Assembly: GCF_033807575.1 (NCBI RefSeq) | Contig: NC_084730.1 | Span: 2,897,986-2,961,985 of the forward strand | Reading direction: 5' to 3' | From: Cydia pomonella | Taxonomy: Eukaryota > Arthropoda > Insecta > Lepidoptera > Tortricidae | DNA: 64,000 nt | Shown here: piece by piece, positions 23,048-34,100 of the stretch | How the letters are laid out: every line of letters begins with the position of its first letter | Position numbering within the stretch: position 1 is the stretch's first letter | The notes under the pieces: model-generated | Seen by the model: the letters and a program-made list of their open reading frames with translations, nothing else | Told to the model about the DNA's origin: nothing | The model's database searches: none | Translations under genes and position numbers: made by a program

Positions 23048-24232
23048 AAGGAGACGACCGGTTCTCCATACAAATGTAGTCCCCATTTGCCTGTCTGGAT
23101 ATTGACATGATGGAAAATGGTTTTGAACAATTTGATGTATATTGCAGACGAAGAGGCATAATTTATATACCGTGGATTGGGGTTACTTTGATCAATTTCA
23201 AAATTAATATGTGTTTATCTCCCCGAATAATGGAAATTAAAAAAAAAAACATAAAAATTACAATATCGGTTTTTTTTATGTATCCTTTAAAATAAAATAG
23301 AGTTACTTTGATACCCTCCTTATTTCGATGGAATTTGATAGTAACCTCTATAGAGAGTAACATTTTAAAAACATTAAAAAAAATCCGTTCGCAGGTTTAG
23401 GATTTATAAGGTCTTTTATGCATTTGGGGTTACTTTGACAAAGTAAAATAAGGATAGTTTAAGAAAAATCAACTTTATTTCAAAACAGTCTCATAATTTC
23501 GTTATTTATGTTTAGAGGCATAATTGAACAAGAAAAAGCTATCAAACTTTACCAACAATATGTCATCACATCAACAATACCATAATGTTCGGATGCTTGG
23601 TATTGGTCGTATTTCGCCCACATCTGCCATAGACGTTTAAAAAAAAATCAGAGTAGTTCCGTGCTCGGGAACCTAATCGTTTTTTATTATGATCGAGGCA
23701 TTATTCTAAAACAATTAAACAAAAATCAGTTAAGAAACCATTAATTATCCATCCAAATTAAAAAAAAAAAATCGCGGGGTGTCATTGATTAGTGATTAAG
23801 TAAATCACGAGTACACTTTTGTTGTGTTTGTCATTCATTCGCCGTTACTTCTGTTTTACTAATTTCCTCAAAGGTCAACTGGAAGAGATCCCATACAGGG
23901 ATGAGTTCTTGTATTTAATTTAATCTGCAACTGTGTTTTTCGTGTTTTTATTTCTATGTACAATAAAGTTTTTACATACATACATTCATTCAAATTGGTA
24001 GTGACATTCAATCTTGACAACCGTAAAAAAATCCTAAGGATGCGTTCAGAAAACATAATATTCTAGTTTTAACCTGAGGTAAAGTTTTTATGAAAGTAAA
24101 CCCAGGAATCAAAGTAACCCCAATCCACGGTACATCAAATTGTGTAATTTCAAAAATATTAATATATCCAGAGAGGAAAATGGGGACTACGTTTGTATGT
24201 AAAGGCGTTCTCGCGCCGTCGTGACCGTCGTT
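23048..24232. mobile_element. About 1.2-kb inverted-repeat element
   Basis: The left arm (ATACAAATGTAGTCCCCATT, later CCGTGGATTGGGGTTACTTT) reappears inverted at the right (AAAGTAACCCCAATCCACGG, then GGGGACTACGTTTGTATG). It is non-coding and AT-rich inside. It fits a non-autonomous DNA transposon or foldback element. Confidence 0.7.
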
Positions 24233-24324
24233 CACTTTCGTCTTAATTGAGGGGTCGACTGAGAAAGAATACCTAAGTAGGTAATAAAAAATATAATATA
24301 ATAATATATATAATAATTCAGCCT

Positions 24325-24602
24325 ATATACGTCCCACTGCTGGGCACATGCGCGAGAGGGCTCGGGCTATAATCCCCACGCTAGCCCAATGCGGACTGGG
24401 GACTTCACATGCACCTTTGAATTTCTTCGCAGATGTATGCAGGTTTCCTCACGATGTTTTCCTTCACCGAAAAGCTAGTGGTAAATATCATATGATATTT
24501 CGTACATAAGTTCCGAAAAACTCATTGGTACGAGCCAGGATTTGAACCCGCGACCTCCGGATTGAAAGTCGGACGTCATATCCACTCGGCCACCACCGCT
24601 TT
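24325..24602 (-). mobile_element. tRNA-derived SINE with a distinct 3' tail
   Basis: The - strand head (box B CGGGTTCAAATCCTGGCTCG) resembles family A. The tail differs: GAAATTCAAAGGTGCATGTG, then CCCAGCAGTGGGACGTATAT, a 3' end common in moth SINEs. Confidence 0.8.
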
Positions 24603-24659
24603 TTTACCTAAGTAGGTAATAAAAAATAAAACACATATTTATCAGCAATCACCATTGAA

Positions 24660-24988
24660 GCGCTGGTGGCCTAGCGGTATGAGCGTGCGACTTATCCGGA
24701 GGTCGCGGGTTCAAACCCCGGCTCGTACCAATGAGTTTTTCGGAACTTATGTACAAAATATCATTTGATATTTATCAGTCGCTTTTCGGCGAAGGAAATC
24801 ATGAGGAAACCGGACTAATTCCAAAAAGGCCTAGTTTACCGGCTGGGTTGGAAGGTCAGACGGCAGTCGCTTTCGTAAAAAAAAAACTAGTGCCTACGCC
24901 AAATCTTGGGATTAGTTGTCAAGCGGACCCCAGGCTCCCATGAGCCGTGGCAAAATGCCGGGACATCGCGAGGAAGAAGAAGATAGAA
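24660..24988 (+). mobile_element. Full-length SINE, family A
   Basis: GCGCTGGTGGCCTAGCGG (box A), CGGGTTCAAACCCCGGCTCG (box B), then ACCGGACTAATTCC, TTGGGATTAGTTGTCAAGCG and the end GAGGAAGAAGAAGATAG. It lacks a tRNA acceptor stem, so it is not a tRNA gene. Confidence 0.88.
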
Positions 24989-25127
24989 ACAAATCCAAGA
25001 TACAAGTCACTTTTGTAACATATTTAATTAAAATAAAACAAGATGAATACAAATGCATCAATACATTATTTACACTTACACACTATTATAAATTAACGAT
25101 TACCGTAGGCAAAGAGAATTTTAAATA

Positions 25128-25550
25128 GAGGTGGATTGTCAAAGAAAACTTTGTAGCCACAGCAAATTGACTGCCGTCGACAATGATTGCAGCGAATCGA
25201 CACATGATTAAAACTTTTAGAACGCCATTTGACTTTGATCCTTATTCTTTAAAAAACTACTTCAAACTACTACTTTACTTCTTTTTTTACTTCTTTCAAA
25301 TTTGTTAAATATAAAAAAAGTGGCGCCACCTAATAGATCAAAGGCCAAAGTTATGATGAAATCGTTTCGAGCAATGGAGCCATAACCTTTAGTTTGTGTC
25401 CGGTTAGTTGGCGCCACTTTTTGACATTTAACACGCATCAGTAAAAGAATAAGGGTCAAAGTCAAATGGCGTTCTAAAAGTTTTAATCATTTGTCGAAAG
25501 ATAGCAGTAAATACGTGCCTACAAAGTTCTCTTTGATAATACACCTCTAT
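25128..25550. mobile_element. Foldback MITE (about 420 bp)
   Basis: The arms run TAGAGGTGGATTGTCAAAGA .. TTTGACTTTGATCCTTATTC and, inverted, GGGTCAAAGTCAAATGGCGT .. TCTTTGATAATACACCTCTA. The centre has GTGGCGCCACC motifs. Single-arm relatives lie at 17110-17220 and 19735-19850. Confidence 0.8.
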
Positions 25551-25907
25551 TACAAATTCTCTTTCCGTAGGTGATATCGAGTATCTGCCTTTTGCCCAAT
25601 CTTGCAATCTTACTATACCTCACGCATCGAATGACGGTCTGTATGTCAGCTCATTTTTATATGGAGTGAAGTAAATATAGGATACTATATTGCTTAAAGC
25701 CGTTGCTGTTAATATGATAAGCTACAAAACACATTAGAAAACTAATAAGGGGTTCAGATCGAAGGTCATTGCCACCAGTCCCTTAATGACAACGGGGAAA
25801 ACGTAACCCGATGAAAGACAGTAGGTACTTGAAAAGTTTTGCAGGAGCTTACATTTTACAGTGTTGCAATAAGACAAAATAAAACATATTTGGCGAATGT
25901 CGGCACT

Positions 25908-26077
25908 TTAGGGCCTACGCTAGCTGACGCGGACGCCCGCCGCGTGCGCACGCACGCGGGTGCTATTTGTAGGTGAAATCCGGCGCACGCGTCCGCTTCA
26001 GTTAGCGTCGCTCATACTATTTTTCGTTAACCCGCTCGTCCGCTCCGTGCACCCGCACCAGTTAGCGGAGGCCCTTA
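25908..26077. mobile_element. GC-rich MITE
   Basis: The ends TTAGGGCCTACGCTAGCTGA and CAGTTAGCGGAGGCCCTTAA are inverted. The interior is CG-rich (GCGTGCGCACGCACGCGGG), unlike its AT-rich surroundings. Confidence 0.75.
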
Positions 26078-26309
26078 ACCGAATGATTCGGCCGAATACG
26101 AACATTGCGAAACTTTTCGAATACCGAATGGTTACCGAATATTCGGTCAATTTCTAATTTTAACAAAAATATATACTTGATATAACATTATGATTCAAAA
26201 TAATAATAAAAACGATAAGTAAACTAAGGCAAAGAGAATCGATTGTAATAGTGAGGTAAAGTTTAAGAAAAAAAAGTGCCCCTTAGTTTGACATCCAAAA
26301 CAAATGGCG

Positions 26310-26455
26310 CTGTACTGTGGAGTTGCGAATTCGCACATGTATCGTACAACGTTTTAAAGTAGGTACATATGGCTCTTTAAAGTTTCGACATATGCACGGA
26401 AAGTGCTCATTCCCACACGCGTGCGGGAAAGTAGCACCATATGTAAAAACAATTA
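26310..26455. mobile_element. Partial MITE, family 'TATGTACTGTAAAA', copy 3
   Basis: GCGAATTCGCACATGTATCG, then ACATATGGCTCTTTAAA and GTAGCACCATATGTA are shared with 8065-8460, with internal loss. Confidence 0.6.
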
Positions 26456-26671
26456 TATATATATTCACAAATGTTGTATTTTTAATTAATATACAAAACA
26501 AAAACATCCTTGTTTTTTGTGGTCACTGAAATATCAAACGTCAACTTTTGACAATCACAGTTACCGCAAAATGTATGGAGCTGTACAGCGCCATCTTGTT
26601 TACCTGTCAAAAGTCGAAGCACGAAATTGTCTTAGATTTTACGCATCTTACTTAATCAATGTATCTTTGAC

Positions 26672-26895
26672 TAAGGGCCTGTTTTACATTGTCCAAGTAA
26701 AGTCCTGAATAAGCTACTTGCCACTTATATGACGAATAAAGTAATCGTTGGCGTTTCACAATCTTCAAATAAGCTTAATTGGTAGATAAAGTGCTAGGTT
26801 TTGCAGGAAGTTTTATCTGGCAGTTTATTTATTCAATATTTTATTTGTCAATTAGCTATCCAATACTTTACTTGGACATTGTAAAACAGGGCCTT
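26672..26895. mobile_element. MITE with about 30-bp TIRs
   Basis: TAAGGGCCTGTTTTACATTG, then TCCAAGTAAAG at the left pairs with CTTTACTTGGA, then CATTGTAAAACAGGGCCTTA at the right. The pairing is nearly perfect, so the element looks young. Confidence 0.85.
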
Positions 26896-26909
26896 AAACT
26901 AAAATATGA

Positions 26910-27340
26910 CTAAATTAAATCTAAAAAAACCGGCCAAGAGCATGTCGGGCCATGCTCAGAGTAGGGTTCCGTAGTTACTTTTCCGTCACAATAAGCTAAA
27001 ATGGAGCTTAACGCATTCACTGCCAGGGGACGTGGCCTAGGAACAAACTTGTATGACGGTGAACGCATATATGCGTCGGTGGCAGTGAATGCGTAAAAGT
27101 ATAGTAGATTGTTAACCAATGGATGAACTGTGGATGTACGTCTTTTTACTATGAAGGGTAAACTTTTTGTAATAACTCAAAAACAGGTAAACAGATCATG
27201 TCCGCTATAGTTTTCATATAATCAGCAAATTTCAGCTTTCTAGCACTAACGACCACTGAGCAATGCCTCGGACAGACAGACAGACAGACGGACATGGCGA
27301 AACTATAAGGGTTAGTTGACTACGGAACCCTAAAAATGGC
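26910..27340. mobile_element. Non-autonomous element, 'GGTTCCGTAG' family, copy 1
   Basis: From AAAAAACCGGCCAAGAGCAT and GTAGGGTTCCGTAGTTACTT to GGACAGACAGACAGACAGAC and ACTACGGAACCCTAAAAA. This is a very common moth repeat. A smaller palindrome (ACGCATTCACTGCCAGGGGA / GTGGCAGTGAATGCGT, 27008-27095) is nested inside. The second copy is at 34650-35420. Confidence 0.8.
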
Positions 27341-27467
27341 CCCTGCGTAGTACCAAAGACGCTGGCAGCATTTCCTCGGATTGTTAGACTGATACGGGAT
27401 ATTTTGACATTATCTGTGGTTGGGGTTAATCGGATTCTGTTATAAACAAGTTAAAATTGTAAAATTA

Positions 27468-28102
27468 TCAATTAGTGTCCAAAGTGAGTAGTGATTCTCT
27501 CAGCGAGGCGGCTTCTGCCTCCATTTCTTGCAAACTCCGCGGAGGCTTGGCCGGATGGCTCGACGAGAACCTATGAAGAAAATTAGTAAAAAATACATGG
27601 TGATTCAATAATTTGTATGGGAATCGACATGGAAAAGTCCACAAAAAAAAATTTTTTTAAATTTTAGTTGGTTCGAGTCCCGGGCGAGGCAAGCGAGTTA
27701 TAGAAAATCTTTGAATGCAGTTTTGTTTCTTTTTAAAAATAAAGGAATGTCTCCTTTGAGTAAAATGAGCCAGCATAAGGATTTAAGCTAGTTTCCCTTC
27801 AGGGCCCGACTTATCTTTCCCCACTGTATACAATAGGGATACTTATCCACCAAATTTTATAAAATTCTGACCAAAAATAAATAAAACAACAAAATAAAAA
27901 TCGGCCAATTAAGATAAACCTGTTAAAACGGTATAAATAAGTTTATTTATCAATAATGTCATTTTTGATACAAGCTTTTGTCTGAGGAAACTGGGAAGTG
28001 GGTCAAAAACTTGCAAGATTTGACTCGTACAAACATACATTGCAAGTTAAATGAAAGCTTGGAACAGGTACTAATCAAACTACTTGAGAGTGGGTGAGGT
28101 CA

Positions 28103-28134
<32 letters not shown>

Positions 28135-31100
28135 ATCACGCCTATTTCCCGAAGGGGTAGGCAGAGACCACGGATTTCCACTTGCTACGATCCTGACATA
28201 CCTCTTTCGCTTCCTTCACTTTCATGACATTCCTCATACACGCTCGTCGGTTTAGGGTGCTCTTGACCTGGCCTTTCTTCAGGATTTCCCCGATTTGATC
28301 AGAGAAAGTCCGCCGAGGTCTACCCCTTCCAGCTCCCTCTTCTACTTCTCCCTTATACACTCTCTTTGTTAACCTTCTTTCACTCATTCTTTCCACGTGT
28401 CCAAACCATCTCAACATACCTTTCTCAATTTTTGTCACTACATCTTCGTTCAGTCCACACTTTTCCCTTATCACACTGTTCATAACCAAGGGTGAGGTCA
28501 TAACCAAGCTAAAAAGGAATTGGGCGGGACATGTTGCCAGGCAGAGTGATGGCAGGTGGACCAAAATGTTAACGGATTGGTGGCCGCTTTCGGATGAAAG
28601 AAGCGGCTGGCGTCCGTTGGCTCGTTGGGTGGATGATATTCGAAAAATCGCGGAACACTTCTGGATGCGACTAGCCCAGGACCGGGATAAGTGGCGTACA
28701 CGAAGACAGGTCTATGCCACAAAATAAAAAATAAACAGAAGGTCCGTTCCCGCCGTTCTTGAAAATACATACCTAAACTTGCCCGACTCACTAGGGTTGC
28801 TTCTGTATTAATTTCGAATTTTAAAAAGGAGTAGGTAATATAAGTTTACAGACATACATACATCGATTCGTTTATACATACATCTTATCATGTTTACATT
28901 CCTTAGAGACTGCATTTTGTCGTACATGACAGCAGGTACCTATGTAGCTGGGGGGACGTCAAGTGAGCAACGCGCGCACAGCCCGACTAAGCTCTGCCCG
29001 AGAACGCCTGTAAATGTCACCTCTGTGTGCGTGCGGCGAAAATGGCACTTTGTACTGAGCGGACTCTGCTCCGGCGCGCGCCGCCGCTATTTACTTTGTG
29101 GCTATGCTCAGCAGTGGCGACTGTGATGATGATCGAACTACTTGCTAGTACTTACTGGTCGTGTTTGGCGAGCTCCAGGTATATGAGATCGTTCTGTATG
29201 AAATCTCCCTTTTTCCGTGGCATTATATGACAGTGGAGGTGCTGAAAAAAATTGTAAGTGTTGTTTAATAGTTATTTACAGTACATATGATGCTACTTTG
29301 CCGCACTAGTGCGAAAATTAGCACATTACGTTACTCTGTCGGACATTTAAAGGGTCATATGTACTGTAAAATGTTGTACGATACATGTACAATAATTTAC
29401 TATTACGATACAAGTGCAGAAAATAGGAAATTCGCAATAATTGGTGATAAATCAAAACACGACCAAAGGAAGTATTTTAAATCGATACGAGTTGCGAATT
29501 ACCTATAGGTATTTCGCAACTCGTATCGATTTAAAACACTCCCTTCGGTCGTGTTTTAATTTATCGCCACTCGTTTCGAATTTCCTATTTTTCGCACTTG
29601 TATCGTAAGTACTATTAAGTCAGTATTCCTTTTTTTGCATTTTCTTTTGATAATTACACTTTGTTACAATTGTATTTTGATATGGGTGTACGACTGTACG
29701 TGTTGCCTGAAATAAAACTTTATTTATTTTATATTATAAACCAAAGATAAAAAAAACCATACCCCTGCGAAACAATGAAATACCTTGACAGTTTGTCCTG
29801 CGTCGGGCCCGTCTTGTATGGTCACCGTACACGATTCTGTGTTGTGGACTTTCTCCATCAACTGAAAAATAAGGTGTTCTGTAGTTTAATGCACAAAGCA
29901 TATTGTATAGACCAGGGATCGGAACCGGTTTTTTGCAAAAACATCGAAATAACCATATATTTCGGTTTATTTTATACTCTAAATGTAGGACTCAGTTGTG
30001 TTTTCAGATAACGACTTCGTATTATTAGATTGCCTAATTAGAAATGAAGTAATTAACAAAGAACGAAAAAATACCGTTTTCGTTCCCATACAAAAAATAC
30101 CGGTTTCCGATCCCTGGTATAGATGTTTTTAAATAAATAATTCTTAAAAAACAAAACTGTTGTAAGTTTTTCCCAAAGAGTTATTAGAAGACGTGTAAAG
30201 TTTAAGAAAAATTAGGTCCTAGGGATGGGCGGTGGGAATATTCCCATAACAGGGAATTTCCCGTTTGGCAATATTCCCAGTAACATTCCCGCATATGGGT
30301 AATAATGGCGAATTTACTATATGCTAATACGACCTGCTCCCTATATTACAGTTTATTAAATCTCCTCCTTCTTCTTCCTCGCGTTGTCCCGGCATTTTTC
30401 CACGGCTCATGGGAGCCTGGGGTCCGCTTGACAACTAACACACACATTACAGTTTATTAAATATAAATAAGATTAAACTAATTTTACGGTTTACACTCGC
30501 GCGACATGTATCGGAGAGCCTGGGTCTCCTTTCTTAAGCACTAACAGTGCGAGCAGTTTTCACTATAAGTGTTAGGTGACCCAAACCCAAACACACATAC
30601 CCCCTAAAGAAAAAAAAAATTCTAGCTATACATATAGCCCCTACCCCTCCCCTTGGCCATGGGCCATATGAACCTTCCCCCCCTCAGCATCTCAGCTGGT
30701 GACGCCCTTGCAAACACGCCACTATGCCCGCCTAGAACAACAGCGCAAGACCCAGCCGGTTCTCACAGCGCCGCGTAGCTCTCTGTGCGCAGCAGTACGC
30801 GAAGCACAGCCGTCGTGAACGCTGCTTGCACTGTTAGTGGACCTCCGAAACATGTCGCGCGAGTGACTAAAAACACGTAAGTTTAAGCCGTAAAATTAGT
30901 TTAATGTTACTATGTCTCACGACAGTTTAATTTCGATTATAAATAAGATTTTCCTTTACCCCCATTTTATATTTACTTTTTTTAAATATAGATTTACCTT
31001 TTGCACGAGCCGGATGGTGGCGTAGAAATCTTGAGCCTCTTCCTCCGTGAGGTCTCCGTTCCGCTCAGCACAACGTTTCGGGGCTACCAGTACATGCCCC

Positions 31101-34100
31101 GGCGTTACGCATCTGTGACGAACAGAACACACATGTGATACGAGATCTAAGAAATAAGTTTAACCATACATCCCATACATATTTTTATGAATTAATACCC
31201 CGTTCACATTTATTCCAGTACCAATCATAAGGCAGCATAAGGCATACTACACAGTCGGAGAGTATATTAATGACAAAAATGCATGGCCTCCTATAAATAA
31301 ATGAATGAATTATGAAATGTATATTGGTAGTAAATTATAATTGTTGAATTTTCTATTTTGTAATCCGTTATTTATATTAAATTAATTTATTTATGATGTG
31401 CTTTTGACGATTCAAAAGAGATTGTAAAATCCTACTTGAATAAATGTCTTTTTTATTTTTTTTTACTTTACTTTAATCCAGTCCAGTGATAGAATCCAGC
31501 TAAAGATGGGCCATACCCTACTATTCAACATACTCTATGTATGAGGCTGCGCAGCTAAAACAAATCTTAAATCTACGATCATCATCGCAAAATAAATAGA
31601 TAATAGTTATTTGTCCTACAAGGGGGCAATGTTGTTGTTTTACGGCTCGTTCTAATATTGATACCCGAGAAAGCGAAAGATTCTGAAATTGAACCACGAG
31701 CGTAGGCCGTAGAGAGTGGTTCGAAAAGTGGAATCTTGAGCGTTGCGAGGGTTCCAAGGCACGAGGGTTAAACAAACTTTTTGCCTCCGAGTGACACAAA
31801 AAATTTCAGCACACTAACGCGAGGAAAATACTAACTCAAATCCAAATGAACGTAATAAAAAAATTACCATTTAAAAGTCAATTCTACCAGCTAACATAAG
31901 GAAACAACTCAAAATTTGCATCAGATTACTTTGCCCCACATGTGGATAAAATGCAATTTTTCATTATTTTTTGAACAATCAAGGGAGCCTTTACCAGTTG
32001 GTGTGGCGAAAAATGTATTCGTACAAGAACGACATTACTGTACACAAAAACAAAACTGTTCAATTTAAAACAACTATACATACTGTACCTGCATGCTTAT
32101 CATCTTACCAACAGATTACTAATGCGGAATATTAACTCGCAACTAATATATTAACCAAAAGGAAACATAGAACTGGGCGTGGAAAAAGAACTGTAATATT
32201 CGAGGGCGCACGAATATACAAGGTGCCCACGAGGAACCCGAGAGATTTTAACCACGCCTTTCTGAGCCAATAGAAGGAAAAAATGCTACATGAGTTAAGG
32301 TCAATTTTACAAAAAAAAATGTTTTTCGTTTTTTTGTATGTATTTATTTGTACATAAAATGTAAATGCTATTTGTAAAACTATAATAACTCAAAATAATT
32401 TGTTAAAAGGAGTGAAATCTCTTATGGTAGAACTGTTGCAAAAGTGTCCAGCAAATGTCCAGTAAATAATAGTTCCAAAAGTTGCCCTTTTACATCTCCA
32501 GATTTAATGTGTTTTTAACCATAGAGACTATACATCTCTATTGTATTGTAGTAATTATTTATTTTAAGGTTATTATAATGTAATGTTTACCCAGGTATTG
32601 GCTGTTGTATTATAAATGTTGTTATGTATTTTGCTTGTCACTATATGATGTTACTATAAATGTTGTATTGACTTGTAAAAGAGCCCTTGAGGCCTACTTG
32701 CAGAAAAAAAAATTGAATTTTGAATTATTGAATTTTGCAAAAGTGTCCAGTAAATAATAGTTCCAAATCTCTCCAGAGTAGCGCTAGAGTAGCTAATAAC
32801 CTAGGCGTTATTGACGGCGTGAAGTGCGCTGTCTATGATTTGATTTATTTTTGCAAGTATTCTAGGTATTGTAGCGCCACCTATTTAAGGTTTTTTGATG
32901 ACACTTTTTGGTACATGGAGATTCCATTCCTTATCTCCACCTTCCATACTTCAATCACTTGTCACTTTTTGACATCTATCAATAAGTATACATATGTGGA
33001 CTCGGTCCCATAGTGGCAACATCACCATCAAAAAGGCGTTTTGCACTAAGTAACGATAAAAAGATGATTTTTTTGTAAGTGGCTTTAATTCTGAAATTAG
33101 GCGAATTCCAAAAATGTTTATAGGACATTTTAGTATTTAAATATGATTAGGAATATACTGTTAAAATTTCTCGCAGTGCTCACGGGAACCGAAAAAGTCA
33201 TAATGTAAAAACGCAATATGCTGAGACAGGGTCTTTTCCCTACTGCACACATTGCTGGACCCAAGTGTGTAATTTTCGGATTTTAATGTGTACATAATTC
33301 TATGTTGTTTTTTTTTGTTTTTGTTTCGATGTTTTTATCATTATCTTTCTATCTTATTTCTTTCATCTTCTTGTCCTGTGTATGTGTGCTTTATGGAATA
33401 AATGTCATTTCTTTCTTTCTTGCTAAAAAAAAAAACAATATGTAATGTCAATTGATTAACGTATTTGACTAACCGTAGGTTGACGAAGGCGTAACTCAGC
33501 TGGCTAGAGTAGAACACGCAGGTCTCCGGTATCAGCACGTGGCCGAACTGCCGCGAGGGCCCCGCGGGCGCCGCCGGGGCGCGCGGGGGCGCGGCCGGGG
33601 CGCGCGGGGGCGCCGCCGGGGCGCCCGCGGCCGCCGGCTCCGCGCCCCCGGCCCGGAGGCTCAGGGCGTACAGGGAGTATACGTCTTTTCTGAAATTAAC
33701 AATTATGGTTAAAACGAAAGTGGAGAGCCCGCACGAAATATTTTTTTCATACAGACGTAGTCATTTTCCTCTCTATTTTTTTATATTACATACGTACAAC
33801 CATCGTTACAGGCTATCCTAATTCGACAGGTTGGAATTTGACACACAAAAGAAAAGAATTACATAGGTATATAGTAAATAGATTATTACAAACTACAGTA
33901 ACACAATACATACAGCGTGGCCCTTGTGAATTCGCTCAAAGAACAAAGAAACAAATCTAACTCGATCGCTACTCGATTAAGTGTCCGAATTGCGCGCGTA
34001 AAGGGGGCCTGGCGAAGGAGTTGCGTTCGAGCGCGCGGCTCGGCCAGCAGGCTCGGCCGCCGCCGCCGCCACACATACCTATCCGGTACGTTTAAACGCA

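Noticed and set aside
29150..29241. Fhit ending at CAG TAA after LAKHD
   Set aside because: Again a donor (CA|GTAAGTAC); joining to 27570 restores the conserved Fhit C-terminus ending EMEAEAASLRE.
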